64,000 nucleotides of DNA from JBBROS01 sp965260995 (GCA_965260995.1 CBDHCD010000003.1:1240001-1304000); one strand, 5' to 3'; counted from the stretch's first letter, positions 8,397 through 19,400 are shown. Made by a program: numbers and translations. Notes: generated by a model not told the origin, from the sequence alone.

Positions 8397-10274
8397 ATGA
8401 AGGTGCCGGCGAAACGGTCCCGGCCGCCGCTGGCCATCGAGGATTACGCGCTGATCGGCGACTGCCTGACCGCGGCGCTGGTCGGGCGGGACGGCAGCAT
8501 CGACTGGCTCTGCCTGCCGCGGTTCGACAGCGCCGCGTGCTTCGCCGCCATCCTGGGCCGGCCGGAGCACGGGCGTTTCCTGATCGCCCCGCGCGACCCG
8601 TGCCCGCCCGCGACCCGGCGCTACCGCGACGGCTCGTTGATCCTGGAGACGGTGTTCAGCACCGAGGAGGGCGAGGTCGCGGTGATCGACTTCATGGTGC
8701 CGGGCAGCGCCAACAGCAGCATCGTTCGCATCGTCGAGGGGCGGCGGGGCAAGGTGGCGATGCAGATGGAGCTGTCGATCCGGTTCGACTACGGCGTGAC
8801 GGTGCCGTGGGTGACGCACCGGAACGGCGGCAACGGCATCGTGGCGGTCGCCGGGCCGGAGATGGTGGTGCTGCGCACGCCGGTGCCGCTGAAGGGCCGC
8901 GACCTCAAGACGGTGGCGCGATTCACGGTGAAGGAGGGGCAACGCAAGCACTTCGTGCTGACGCACGGGCCGTCGCACCTGCCGATGCCGATGAGCCCCG
9001 ACGTGGACGACGCGCTGTTCGCGACCGAGGCGTACTGGGCGAACTGGACGGCGCACAACCAGTTCAAGGGCGAGTCGGCCGGGCTGGTGCAGCGGTCGCT
9101 GCTGGTGCTGAAGGCGCTGACCTACGCGCCGACGGGGGGGATCGTGGCGGCGCCCACGGCGTCATTGCCGGAGATGCTGGGCGGGTCGCGCAACTGGGAT
9201 TACCGGTTCTGCTGGCTGCGCGACGCGGTGATCACGCTGTTCTCGTTCATGGGGGCGGGCTACGCCGAGGAGGCGCAGGCCTGGGCGCGGTGGCTGCACC
9301 GCAGCGTGGCGGGCAGCCCGGAGCAGTTGCAGATCATGTACGGGATCGGCGGCGAGCGGCGGCTGGACGAGATGGAGCTGCCCTGGCTGCCGGGCTACCA
9401 GGGGGCGGCGCCGGTCAGGATCGGCAACGCGGCGGCCGGGCAGTTGCAGCTCGACGTGTTCGGCGAGGTGATGGCGGCGCTGCACCACGCGCGCAAGACG
9501 GGCCTGCTGGAGAAGATCGAGACGTGGTCGGTGCAACGGGCGATCATCGAGCACCTGGAAAGCGTGTGGGAGCAGCCGGACGAGGGGTTGTGGGAGATGC
9601 GCGGCGGGCGGCGGCATTTCACCTTCAGCAAGGTGATGGCGTGGCTGGCGTTCGATCTCGGCATCAAGGACGCGGAGGCGTACGACCTCGAAGCGCCGCT
9701 GGAGCGGTGGCGGGCGGCGCGGGCGCGCATCCACGCCCTGGTGTGGGAGCAGGGCTACGACCCCGAGATGGGCAGCTTCGTGCAGAGCTTCGGCGCCAAG
9801 ACGCTGGACGCCAGCCTGCTGCTGCTGCCGTCGGTCGGCTTCGTTGACCCGCGCGACCCGCGCATGGTGGGAACGGTGGCGGCGATCGAGCGGGAGCTGC
9901 TGGTGGACGGCTTCGTGCTGCGCTACCGCACCGAGCGGGTGTCGGACGGGTTGCCGGAGGGCGAGGGGGCGTTCCTGGCGTGCAGCTTCTGGCTGGCGTC
10001 GGTGCTGCACATGCAGGGGCGGGAAGCGGACGCGCGGGCGCTGTTCAAGCGGCTCGCCGGGCTGTGCAACGACGTCGGGTTGCTGAGCGAGGAGTACGAC
10101 CCGCACGCCAAGCGGTTCACCGGCAACTTCCCGCAGGCGTTCAGCCACGTGGCGCTGATCTCGACCGCGATGCGGCTCGACGGGCACCCGGTCGACATGA
10201 TGGGCGAGCTGGGCTTCCAGGACATGCCGCCGGCGCAGAAGCCGTTGCCCAAGGAGCTGGTGCCGGCGGAGTAG
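8397..10274 (+). CDS. Glycoside hydrolase family 15 protein (glucoamylase/trehalase-like)
   Basis: 625 residues from the ATG at 8397; the open frame extends further upstream, but homologues begin close to IEDYALIGDCLTAALVGRDG. The N-terminal beta-sandwich has SIDWLCLPRFDSAACFAAIL. The catalytic (alpha/alpha)6 barrel has NWDYRFCWLRDAVITLFSFM, ELPWLPGYQGAAPVRIGN, GLWEMRGGRRHFTFSKVMAW and SEEYDPHAKRFTGNFPQAFS, all GH15 signatures. No signal peptide is seen, so it should act in the cytoplasm on glucosides such as trehalose or short alpha-glucans. The substrate is not decidable from sequence; no trehalose synthesis genes are adjacent. Confidence 0.9.
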   Translation: MKVPAKRSRPPLAIEDYALIGDCLTAALVGRDGSIDWLCLPRFDSAACFAAILGRPEHGRFLIAPRDPCPPATRRYRDGSLILETVFSTEEGEVAVIDFMVPGSANSSIVRIVEGRRGKVAMQMELSIRFDYGVTVPWVTHRNGGNGIVAVAGPEMVVLRTPVPLKGRDLKTVARFTVKEGQRKHFVLTHGPSHLPMPMSPDVDDALFATEAYWANWTAHNQFKGESAGLVQRSLLVLKALTYAPTGGIVAAPTASLPEMLGGSRNWDYRFCWLRDAVITLFSFMGAGYAEEAQAWARWLHRSVAGSPEQLQIMYGIGGERRLDEMELPWLPGYQGAAPVRIGNAAAGQLQLDVFGEVMAALHHARKTGLLEKIETWSVQRAIIEHLESVWEQPDEGLWEMRGGRRHFTFSKVMAWLAFDLGIKDAEAYDLEAPLERWRAARARIHALVWEQGYDPEMGSFVQSFGAKTLDASLLLLPSVGFVDPRDPRMVGTVAAIERELLVDGFVLRYRTERVSDGLPEGEGAFLACSFWLASVLHMQGREADARALFKRLAGLCNDVGLLSEEYDPHAKRFTGNFPQAFSHVALISTAMRLDGHPVDMMGELGFQDMPPAQKPLPKELVPAE

Positions 10275-10284
10275 GGCGGCCGGG

Positions 10285-11574
10285 TCAGCCGCTCCGGCCG
10301 TAGAGCAGGTCGGGCAGCACCAGCGACAGCCAGGGCACGTAGGTGATCAGGACCAGGAAGCCGAGCAGGATCGTCAGCCAGGGCAGCGCCGCCCGGGCGA
10401 CGGACAGGAGCGGCATGCCGGTGATGCCGGAGGCGACGAACAGGTTGAGGCCGACGGGCGGCGTCACCATGCCGATCTCCATGTTGACGACCATCAGCAC
10501 GCCGAGGTGAACCGGGTCGATGCCGAGTTGGGTGGCGATCGGGAAGATGATCGGCACCAGGATCAGGATGATGGCCGACGGCTCCATGAAGTTGCCGGCG
10601 ATCAGCAGCATGACGTTGACGACGATGAGGAACTGCCAAGGCTGCAACCCGGCTTCCAGCAGCCCGGCGGCGATGGACTGCGGTATCTGCTCCGTCGTCA
10701 GCACGTGGGCGAACAGGAACGCGCTGGAGATGACGAACATCAGCATGGTCGTCACCCGCGCCGAATCGGTCAGCACGCGCGGGAGGTCGCGGGGCTTGAG
10801 GTCGCGGTAGATCAGCAGGGCGACGACGAAGGCGTAGACGGCGGAGACGGCCGCGGCCTCCGTGGGCGTGAACACGCCGCCGTAGATGCCGCCCAGCACC
10901 AGCACGATCAGCAGCAGGCCCCAGACGGCGCGGCCGAACAGGGACAGGCGCTCGGACCAGGTCGCGCGGGGCTGGCGGGGCAGGCCCTTGACGCGGGCGG
11001 ACACGTAGATCGCCGCCATCAGCAGCAGGCCGAGCAGGATGCCGGGGATGATGCCGGCGATGAACAGGCGGCCGACCGAGGTTTCGGTCGCGGCGGCGTA
11101 GACCACCATGACGATGGAAGGCGGGATCAGGATGCCGAGCGTGCCGGCGTTGACGATGACGCCCGTCGCGTATTCCTGGGTGTAGCCCATCCGCACCATG
11201 CCGGCGATGACGATGGAGCCGATGGCGACCACGGTGGCCGGGGAGGAGCCGGACACGGCGGCGAACAGAATGCAGGCCATGACGGAGGCGATGGCGAGGC
11301 CGCCGGGCAGGTGGCCGACGCAGGCGCCGGCGAAGTCGATCATGCGCTTCGCGACCCCGCCGGTGGTGAGGAAGTTGCCGGCCAGGATGAAGAACGGGAT
11401 GGCGAGCAGGGTGGCGGTCTGCGCCGCGTCGAAGAACTTGAGCGACAAGGAGGCGAGGCTGTCGTTGGCGAACAGCAGGATGGTGAGGATGGAGGACAGG
11501 CCGAGGGCGATGGCGATGGGCATGCCGATCGCCATGAACACGAACAAGGCGACGAACAGGAACAGCGTCGTCAC
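10285..11574 (-). CDS. dctM: TRAP transporter large permease subunit (DctM)
   Basis: 429 residues, about twelve hydrophobic segments, starting MTTLFLFVALFVFMAIGMPI. GNFLTTGGVAKRMIDFAGA, SGSSPATVVAIGSIVIAGM, ILIPPSIVMVVYA and EIGMVTPPVGLNLFV are typical of DctM. It is the ion-coupled transport subunit. Its ATG overlaps the stop of dctQ (ATGA at 11571-11574), so the two are probably translated together. Confidence 0.93.
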   Translation of the reverse strand: MTTLFLFVALFVFMAIGMPIAIALGLSSILTILLFANDSLASLSLKFFDAAQTATLLAIPFFILAGNFLTTGGVAKRMIDFAGACVGHLPGGLAIASVMACILFAAVSGSSPATVVAIGSIVIAGMVRMGYTQEYATGVIVNAGTLGILIPPSIVMVVYAAATETSVGRLFIAGIIPGILLGLLLMAAIYVSARVKGLPRQPRATWSERLSLFGRAVWGLLLIVLVLGGIYGGVFTPTEAAAVSAVYAFVVALLIYRDLKPRDLPRVLTDSARVTTMLMFVISSAFLFAHVLTTEQIPQSIAAGLLEAGLQPWQFLIVVNVMLLIAGNFMEPSAIILILVPIIFPIATQLGIDPVHLGVLMVVNMEIGMVTPPVGLNLFVASGITGMPLLSVARAALPWLTILLGFLVLITYVPWLSLVLPDLLYGRSG

Positions 11575-12149
11575 GGCGCGGTCCCGGGCGAGACGCCGGC
11601 CGCAGGCCGCTTCGGGCGGTGGACGTCATCGCCGCCCAGCATGCCGATGGTGTCGGCGGCCTCGTCGGCGAGGTCGAAGCCTTGGGCCTGGCCGGTGAGG
11701 ATGCGGACCGCCTGCTCGATCAAGCGGGCGATCAGCAGCAGGAAGCCGAGCGGCAAGCAGAGCGCCAGCAGCCAGCGGGCGACGGGGATGTCCTGCGCGT
11801 CGACGCCGAGGCGGTATAGGCGATACTCATACGTGTAGGAGCCGTAGAGCATCAGCCCGGCGAACACGAGGCACAAGGCGAGGGTCACGAGGCCGGTGAC
11901 GCGGCGGGCGCCGGGGGGCAGCAGCTTGACGCCGGCATCGATGCCGATGTGGGCGTGGGTGCGGACACCGTAGGAGATGCCGAGCAGCACCAGCCAGGCG
12001 AACATGTAGGTGGTGCCCTCGAGCGCCCAGAGCAGGCCGGAGTTGAACACGTAGCGCAGCACGACCTGGATGAAGGTCAGCAGCGTCATCGCGGTGAGGA
12101 GGAGGGCCAAGACGGCTTCCTCCAGCCGGTCGATCACTCGGCGCAGCAT
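11571..12149 (-). CDS. dctQ: TRAP transporter small permease subunit (DctQ)
   Basis: 192 residues from MLRRVIDRLEEAVLALLL; an upstream in-frame ATG at 12191 would add 14 residues without a visible ribosome site, whereas AGGA precedes the chosen start at 10 nt. Four hydrophobic segments and the motif VQRYVF-like stretch VVLRYVFNSGLLWALEGTTY with WLVLLGISYGVRTHAHI identify a DctQ. It forms the membrane complex with DctM and takes substrate from DctP. It has a hydrophilic C-terminal tail rich in Asp and Pro. Confidence 0.88.
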   Translation of the reverse strand: MLRRVIDRLEEAVLALLLTAMTLLTFIQVVLRYVFNSGLLWALEGTTYMFAWLVLLGISYGVRTHAHIGIDAGVKLLPPGARRVTGLVTLALCLVFAGLMLYGSYTYEYRLYRLGVDAQDIPVARWLLALCLPLGFLLLIARLIEQAVRILTGQAQGFDLADEAADTIGMLGGDDVHRPKRPAAGVSPGTAP

Positions 12150-12222
12150 CGGGCGTTCGTCCTGTCGGGGCGTGTCAGCGAAGCGGACCATCCGCGCGGC
12201 GGCGGACGGCCCTGGCGCGTGA

Positions 12223-13200
12223 TCAGCTCGTGCCGGCGTTGCGGGCGGCGTCGATGATGTCGGCGCCGATCTCCGGCTTGAACTTGTTCCAGACCGGCTC
12301 CATCGCCTTCTTCCAGTCGGCGCGCTGCTGCTTGGTCAGCTCGTGGATCTTGACGCCGCTGGCCTTGATCTTGGCCAGCGCGTCGGCGTTGAGCTGGTCG
12401 GCGATGTCGTTGTTGACCTTGGTCGCCTCGTCGAGCGCCTGCTTGAGGCCCTTCTTGATGTCGGGGGCGAGGCCGTCCCACCACTCGGCGTTGACGACCA
12501 CGGCGTAGTCGATCAGGCCGTGGTTGGACACGGTGAAGTCGCTCTGCACTTCCTGGTACTTCTGGCTGTAGCAGTTGGACCAGGTGTTCTCCTGGCCGTC
12601 GACGGTGCCGACCTGGAGCGCCTGGTAGACCTCGGCGAAGGCCATCTTCTGCGGCACGGCGCCGACGGCCTGGAACTGGGCGACCAGCACGTCCGAGTTC
12701 TGCACGCGGAACTTGAGGCCACGGGCGTCGGTGGGTTCGACCAGAGCCTTGTTGGCGGACAACTGCTTGAGCCCGTTGTGCCAGTAGGCGAGGCCGATCA
12801 GGCCCTTGTTCTTGAAGGAGGTGAGCAGGCCCTGGCCCGCGTCGCTGGCTTGGAACTTGTCGGCGGCTTCCATGTCGTCGAACAGGAACGGCAGGTCGAA
12901 CACTTGCAGCTTCTTGGTGAAGCGGTCGAACTTGGACAGGGAGGGGGCGATCATCTGCACGTCGCCGAGGGCGAGCGCCTCCATCTCCTTAGCGTCGCCG
13001 AACAACTGGGAGTTGGGATACACCTCGACGCGGACCTTGCCGGGCAGGAGGGCCTCGGCGCGTTCCTTGAACTTTAGCGCGGCCTGGCCCTTGGGCGTGT
13101 TGTCGGCGACGACGTGGCTGAACTTTATGGTGAGCGGCGCGGCGGCGGCGATGTTGGCGAACAGCAGGGCCGCCGCCGCGATCATTGTCAGGACGCGCAT
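12223..13200 (-). CDS. dctP: TRAP transporter periplasmic solute-binding protein (DctP family)
   Basis: 325 residues with a Sec signal peptide (MRVLTMIAAAALLFANIAAA). The mature protein has IKFSHVVADNTPKGQAALKF, VEVYPNSQLFGDAKEMEAL, GLKFRVQNSDVLVAQFQAVG (with the conserved carboxylate-binding Arg) and TVDGQENTWSNCYSQKYQEV. The latter pattern matches C4-dicarboxylate DctP proteins. A GGGAGA ribosome site precedes the ATG. First gene of a dctPQM unit; no DctB/DctD two-component system is next to it. Substrate likely malate, fumarate or succinate, by homology only. Confidence 0.9.
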   Translation of the reverse strand: MRVLTMIAAAALLFANIAAAAPLTIKFSHVVADNTPKGQAALKFKERAEALLPGKVRVEVYPNSQLFGDAKEMEALALGDVQMIAPSLSKFDRFTKKLQVFDLPFLFDDMEAADKFQASDAGQGLLTSFKNKGLIGLAYWHNGLKQLSANKALVEPTDARGLKFRVQNSDVLVAQFQAVGAVPQKMAFAEVYQALQVGTVDGQENTWSNCYSQKYQEVQSDFTVSNHGLIDYAVVVNAEWWDGLAPDIKKGLKQALDEATKVNNDIADQLNADALAKIKASGVKIHELTKQQRADWKKAMEPVWNKFKPEIGADIIDAARNAGTS

Positions 13201-13331
13201 GGATGTCTCCCGGAGGTTCGGCCGGGACGATACCCGGTCGGTTCATTGCGTGTGACGCTGTTATCGAAGGGTGCGGTGCAGCACAACGCCTTATTGGCGG
13301 CAGCGACCAATCACCATCAAAACGAACCCGT

Positions 13332-16300
13332 TCAATCGTCGCCGGATTGCGGCGCGCCCGCCATCGCGCCGTCGCTCGGTGCGGGCACGGTGATCTTGCG
13401 CCGCCGCCCCCGCGCGAGCCGCTCCAGGGCCAGGTAGACCACCGGCGTCGTGTAAAGCGTCAGCATTTGCGACACGATCAGGCCGCCGCAGATGGCGATG
13501 CCGAGCGGCTGGCGGTACTCGGCGCCGGTGCCGGTCGCGAAAGCCAGCGGGATCGCGCCGAACAGGGCGGCCAGAGTGGTCATGGTGATGGGCCGGAAGC
13601 GTTCCAGGCAAGCTTCGTGGATGGCGGCCTCGGGCGATAGGCCGCGGTCGCGCTCGGCTTCCAGGGCGAAGTCGACCAGCATGATGGCGTTCTTCTTGAC
13701 GATGCCCATCAGCAGCACGATGCCGATGATGGACAGCACGCTGAGGTCGGTGCCGGTCGCGATCACCGCCAGCAGCGCGCCCATGCCGGCCGACGGCAAG
13801 GTGCTGAGGATGGTCAGCGGGTGCAGCAGGCTCTCGTAGAGGACGCCGAGCACGATGTAGATGGTGATGAGCGCCGCCCCGATCAGCAGCGGCTGGGTCG
13901 AGAGCGACTTCTGCAGGAACTTGGCGTTGCCGGCGAACTCGGTACGGACGCTCTCCGGCATTCGCAACTCACGGGCAGTCTTGCTCACGAGGTCGATGGC
14001 CTCGCCCTGCGAGGTGCCGGGCAGCAGGTTGAAGCTGACGGTGGCGGCGGGGAACTGGCCTTGGTGGCGCACGGCGAGCGGGGCGGAGTTGCGTTCGAGC
14101 CGGGCCACGCTGCTGATCGGCATCTGCGCCCCGTCGCGCCCGGGCACGTAGAGGTGGCTCAGCAGCGAAGGGTCGCGCTGCAGATCGGGCGCGGTTTCCA
14201 GCACAACGCGGTACTGGTTGCGCTCGGTGTAGATGATGGAGACCTGGCGCTGGGAGTAGGCGTTGTTCAGCGCGGCGTCGATGGCGCTGACCGAGACGCC
14301 GAGGCGGGCGGCGGCCTCGCGGTCGATCACCACCTCGGCCTGCGGCCCGGCGCGGTCCTGGTCGGTGCTGACGTCCTCGATGCCGGGCAGCTTGCCGAGC
14401 GCGTCCTGCATCTTAAGGGCCCAGGTGCGCAGCTCGGCCAGGTCGTCGTCGAGCAGGACGAACTGGAACTGGCTGCCGCCGGAGCGGCCGCCGGCGCGGA
14501 GATCCTGGGCGGAGTAGAGGTAGGTCTGGATGCCGGCCATCTGCGTCAGCTTGGGGCGCAGGCGGGCGATGACCTTCTCGCTGCCGACCTTGCGTTCGGA
14601 CAGCGGCTTGAGGTTGATGGTGAGGCGGCCGCGATTGAGGCTGGACCATCCGGAGGTGATGCCGAGCGTGCTCTCGACGCTGGCGACGGCCGGGTCGGCC
14701 AGCAGCACGTCCACCACCCGGCGCTGGCGTTCGATCATGCCTTGGAAGCTGATGTCAGGGCTGGCGGTGGTGCTGCCCTGCAACAGGCCGGTGTCTTGGA
14801 TCGGCAGGAAGCCTTTCGGCACCTCGCGGTAGAGAAGGATGGTGCCGACGACGAGGCCGAGGGTGACGAGGAGCATGGTCCGCCGCCAGCGCAGCGCGAC
14901 CGCCAGGGTGCGGGCGTACCAGGATTGGAAAGCGGCGAAGGCGCGCTCGATGCGGGCGTCGATCCTGGCCCAGATGCCGGGCGCGGCGGAGCCGGCGGCA
15001 GGCCGGCCCCGGTCGAAGCGGCCGCACATCATCGGCGTCAGCGTAAGGGAGACGACGGCGGAGGTGGCGATGGCGACCGTCAGCACGGTGGCGAACTCGT
15101 GGAACAGGCGGCCGAGCAGGCCGCCCATGAACAGGATCGGGATGAACACGGCCACCAGCGAGACGCTGATGGAGATGACGGTGAAGCCGATCTGCCTCGC
15201 GCCCGCCAGCGCCGCGGCGAGCGGGGTCAGGCCGCGCTCCTGGTGGCGATGGATGTTCTCGATCATGACGATGGCGTCGTCGACGACGAAGCCGACCGAG
15301 ATGGTCAGCGCCATCAGCGAGAAGTTGTTGATGCTGAAATCAAGCAGGTACATCGCGCCCAGCGTGCCGGCGATGCTGAGCGGCACTGTCACCGCCGCGG
15401 CGAGGGTGGGAACCAGGCGGCGCATGAACAGGGCGACGACCATCAGCACGAGGACGATGCTGATGACCAGGGTGACGGCGACCTCGTCGACGCTGGCGCG
15501 GATGGTCGTGGTGCGGTCGGCCAGGGTGTCGACGCGGATGTCGGGCGGGATCCAGCGCAGCAGTTGCGGCAGCACCGCCTTGATGCGGTCCACAGTGTCG
15601 ATGACGTTGGCCCCGGCGGTCTTGGTGACGGTCAGCAGGATGGCGCGCCGCTTGTCCTGCCAGGCGGCGAGCTTGGTGTTGGAGATGCCGTCCTGCACGT
15701 CGGCGACGTCGCCGAGCCGGACGGCGGCGCCGTTGCGCGACTTCAGCACCAGGCGGGCGTAGTCGGCGGCCTGGCCGATCTGGCCGTTCAGCACCAGCGT
15801 TTCGGCGCGCTCCGGGCCGGAGAAGCCGCCGATGGGGCCGTTGACGTTGGCGTTGCGGATGGCGGTGTAGACATCCTGGCTGCTCAGCCCGGCGGCGCGC
15901 AGGGCGGCCGGGTCGAGGCGGACGCGCACGGCGGGCTTCTCCGCGCCGTTGACCGAGACCTGGGCCACGCCTTCCACCTGGCTGAGACGCTGGGCGAGGA
16001 TGGTGTCGGCGGCGTCGAACACCTGGGCGGTGCCGAGGGTGTCGCTGGTGAGCGACAGGGTCATGATCGGCGCGGAGGCCGGGTTGTACTTGCGGTAGTA
16101 GGGCCGGGTCGGCAGGTCGGAGGGCAGGTCGCTGTAGGCGGCGTTGATGGCGGCCTGGACGTCGTTGGCCGCGCCCTCCAGCGGGCGGTCGATGTCGAAC
16201 TGGACGACGATGGAGCTGCTGCCGGTGCTGCTGATGCTGGTGATCTCGTTGACGCCCGGGATCTCGCCCAGGCGGCGTTCGAGCGGGGCCGCGATGCTGG

Positions 16301-16481
16301 CGGCCATCGTCTCGGGGCTGGCGCCGGGGCGGCCGGCGAACACGACGATGGTCGGGATGTCGACGCTGGGCAGCGAGGAGACGGGCAGGAAGCGCAGCGC
16401 CACCAGGCCGGACAGCAGCAGGCCGACCGCGAGCAGGATGGTGGCGACCGGGCGGTTGATGAACGGCGCGGAGATGTTCAT
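13332..16481 (-). CDS. mdtC: RND multidrug efflux permease, MdtC-like
   Basis: 1049 residues beginning MNISAPFINRPVATILLAVG. Twelve membrane segments and two large periplasmic loops fit the hydrophobe/amphiphile-efflux RND family. The proton-relay aspartates sit in VGFVVDDAIVMIENIHRHQE, and GMLGVLYESLLHP-like text (VLGVLYESLLHPLTILSTLP) and LLMGIVKKNAIMLVDFA mark the C-terminal half. It should pair with the neighbouring MdtB-like subunit as a heteromeric pump. The gene follows mdtB by 16 bp and is last in the operon. Confidence 0.92.
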   Translation of the reverse strand: MNISAPFINRPVATILLAVGLLLSGLVALRFLPVSSLPSVDIPTIVVFAGRPGASPETMAASIAAPLERRLGEIPGVNEITSISSTGSSSIVVQFDIDRPLEGAANDVQAAINAAYSDLPSDLPTRPYYRKYNPASAPIMTLSLTSDTLGTAQVFDAADTILAQRLSQVEGVAQVSVNGAEKPAVRVRLDPAALRAAGLSSQDVYTAIRNANVNGPIGGFSGPERAETLVLNGQIGQAADYARLVLKSRNGAAVRLGDVADVQDGISNTKLAAWQDKRRAILLTVTKTAGANVIDTVDRIKAVLPQLLRWIPPDIRVDTLADRTTTIRASVDEVAVTLVISIVLVLMVVALFMRRLVPTLAAAVTVPLSIAGTLGAMYLLDFSINNFSLMALTISVGFVVDDAIVMIENIHRHQERGLTPLAAALAGARQIGFTVISISVSLVAVFIPILFMGGLLGRLFHEFATVLTVAIATSAVVSLTLTPMMCGRFDRGRPAAGSAAPGIWARIDARIERAFAAFQSWYARTLAVALRWRRTMLLVTLGLVVGTILLYREVPKGFLPIQDTGLLQGSTTASPDISFQGMIERQRRVVDVLLADPAVASVESTLGITSGWSSLNRGRLTINLKPLSERKVGSEKVIARLRPKLTQMAGIQTYLYSAQDLRAGGRSGGSQFQFVLLDDDLAELRTWALKMQDALGKLPGIEDVSTDQDRAGPQAEVVIDREAAARLGVSVSAIDAALNNAYSQRQVSIIYTERNQYRVVLETAPDLQRDPSLLSHLYVPGRDGAQMPISSVARLERNSAPLAVRHQGQFPAATVSFNLLPGTSQGEAIDLVSKTARELRMPESVRTEFAGNAKFLQKSLSTQPLLIGAALITIYIVLGVLYESLLHPLTILSTLPSAGMGALLAVIATGTDLSVLSIIGIVLLMGIVKKNAIMLVDFALEAERDRGLSPEAAIHEACLERFRPITMTTLAALFGAIPLAFATGTGAEYRQPLGIAICGGLIVSQMLTLYTTPVVYLALERLARGRRRKITVPAPSDGAMAGAPQSGDD

Positions 16482-16497
16482 GCCGGCCGGGGGACCA

Positions 16498-19400
16498 TCA
16501 CTCCGCCGCCACGGGATGGGCGCGGCCGACGCGCAGGCGCAGGCGCTCGAAGGCCAGGTAGATGACGGGTGTGGTGTAGAGGGTCAACACCTGGCTGAGC
16601 AGCAGGCCGCCGACGATGGTGACGCCGAGCGGGTAGCGCAGCTCGGAGCCGGTGCCGCTTTCCAGCACCAAGGGCAGCGCGCCGAGCAGGGCGGCGGCGG
16701 TGGTCATCATGATCGGGCGGTAGCGCAGCGCGCAAGCCTCCTCGATGGCGGCGCGAGGGGAGAGGCCACGGTCGCGCTCGGCCTCGATCGCGAAGTCGAT
16801 CAGGATGATGGCGTTCTTCTTGACGATGCCCATGAGCAGGACGATGCCGACCAGGGCCACCAGCGAGAGGTCCTGGCCGGCCAGCATCAGGGCCAGCAAC
16901 GCGCCGATGCCGGCCGACGGCAGGGTGCTGAGGATCGTGATGGGGTGGATCGTGCTCTCGTAGAGGACGCCGAGCACGATGTAGATGACGACGACGGCGG
17001 CGACGATCAGCCAGGGGGCGCTGGACAGGCTGGCCTCGAACTCCGCCGCCTCGCCCGAGTAGCTGCCGACGATGGTGGCGGGCAGGCCGATCTCGGCCTC
17101 CGCTTGGCGGACGGCCTCGACGGCGTGGCTGAGGCTGGCGCCCGGGGCCAGGTTGAAGCTGATGGTGACGGAGGGGAACTGCGCCTGGTGGGTGATGGCG
17201 AGCGGCGCGGTTTCGCGGGTGATGGCGGCGATGGCCGACAGCGGCACCTGCGGCGTGCCGGCGGTGGCCGGCAGGCCGCTGCCCCCGGAGGAGGCGTTGC
17301 TCGACGTGGCGGCGGCCCCGGCCCCGGCCGACACGCCGGCGGCGGGGACATGCAGGCGAAGCAGCGACGACGGGTCGGCTTGCCAGGCCGGGTCGGCCTC
17401 CAGGATGACGCGATACTGGTTGGCCTGGCTGAAGATGGTGCTGATCTGGCGCTGGCCGAAGGCGTCGTACAGCGTGTCCTGCACCGCCTGCATGCTGACG
17501 CCGAGGCGCATGGCAGCGTCGCGGTCAACGTTGACGCGGGTGGCGAAGCCTTCCGTCTGCTGGTCGGTGGCGACGTCTTGCAGGTCGGGTTCGGCGCGCA
17601 GCCTTTCCACGAGACGGGGCGCCCAGGCGGCGAGCTCGCGGGCGTCGGTGTCGATCAGGGTGTACTGGAACTGGGTACGGCTGATGCGGGCGCCAATCTG
17701 GATGTCCTGCACCGGCTGCATGAACACCGACATGCCCGGCACGCCGCCCATCGCCTTCTGCAAGCGGGCGATGACGGCGGGGGCGGGATCACGCTCCGAG
17801 CGTGGCTTCAGGGTGATGCTGATGCGGCCGGTGTTGGGAGTGGCGTTGATGGTGCCGGCGCCGACGAAGGAGACGACGTTGGCGACGGCCGGGTCGCGCT
17901 CGGCGGCCTCGGCCAGGCGGGACTGAAGCGCTGCCATGCGGGGCACGGAGACGCTCTGCGCCGCCTCGGTGACGGCGACGATGACGCCGGTGTCCTGCTG
18001 TGGGAGAAATCCTTTGGGGATAATGGCGTAGAGGGCGACAGTGCCGAACAGCGCGAGGACGGCGACGATCAAGGTGAGGCCCTGGAAGCGCAAGGCGACC
18101 AGCAGGGTGCGGCGGTAGAGGCGGGCGGAAGCCTGGAAGCCGTGCTCGAACCAGGCGGTAAGGCGGCTCGGGCGCTCGTCGGCGCGGAGCAGGCGGCCGC
18201 ACATCATCGGCGTGAGCGTGAGGGAGACGACGGCTGAGACGACGACCGAGGTGCTGAGGACGACGGCGAACTCGTTGAACAGCCGGCCGACGACGCCGCC
18301 CATGAACAGCAGGGGGATGAACACGGCGACCAGGCTGACGGTGAGCGAGATGATGGTGAAGCCGATCTGCGACGCGCCCTTGTAGGCGGCCTGGAGCGGG
18401 GTCTCGCCCTGCTCGATGTAGCGGACCACGTTCTCGATCATGACGATGGCGTCGTCGACGACGAAGCCGGTGGCGACGGTGAGGGCCATCAGGCTGAGGT
18501 TGTCGACGCTGTAGCCGCACAGCGCCATGACGCCGAAGGTGCCGACGAGGGAGAGCGGCAGCGCGATGGCGGGGATCAGCGTCGCGCGGGCGCTGCGCAG
18601 GAACAGGTAGATGACGAACACGACGAGGCCGATGGCGATGGCGAGCGTCACCTGCACGTCGGCGACGGAGGCGCGGATGGTCTCGGTGCGGTCGGTCGTG
18701 ACCTGCATCCTGACCGCGGCGGGGATGGCGCGCTGCAGGGCGGGCAGGGCCTCCTGGATGGCGGCGACGGTGGCGACGATGTTGGCGCCGGGCTGGCGCT
18801 GGATGTCGAGGATGACGGCCGGGCGGCCGTTGTGCCAACTGGCGACGCGGTCATTCTCGACACCTGGGACCACGGCGCCGACGTCGGACAAGCGGACGGG
18901 CGCGCCGTTGCGCCAGGCGATGACGAGGTCCTGGTAGGCCTTGGGCGATAGAAGTTGGTCGTTGGCGCCGAGGGCGAAGGCCTGGCGCGCGCCGTCGAAC
19001 CCGCCCTTAGCGCCGTTGACGTTGGCGGCGGCCACCGCGGTGCGGACGTCCTCCAAACTGAGGTTGTAAGCGGCGACGCGGGCCGGGTCGACGCGGACGC
19101 GGACGGCGGGGCGCTGGCCGCCTTGGACGGTGACCTTGCCGACGCCGTCGATCTGGCTGAGCTTGGGTTGCAGCAGGGTGTCGGCGGCGTCGCTGACGCG
19201 GTCGAGCGGGATGGTGTCGGAGGTGAGCGCCAGCGACAGGATGGGGGCGTCGGCCGGGTTCACCTTGGCGTAGATCGGCGGGTAGGGCAGGGTGTTGGGC
19301 AAGGTGCCGGCGGCGGCGTTGATGGCGGCCTGCACGTCCTGCGCGGCGTCGTCGATCTTGCGGCTGAGGCCGAACTGCAGCGTGATTTGGCTGGTGCCCT

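Noticed and set aside
13821..16565. 914-residue open frame on the plus strand opposite mdtC
   Set aside because: It is the GC-rich antisense shadow of a well-supported RND gene, with Gly/Asp/Gln/His-rich noise and no domain.
16144..18237. 697-residue plus-strand frame opposite mdtB
   Set aside because: Antisense shadow; no motif and no ribosome site, while the minus strand encodes a complete RND protein.
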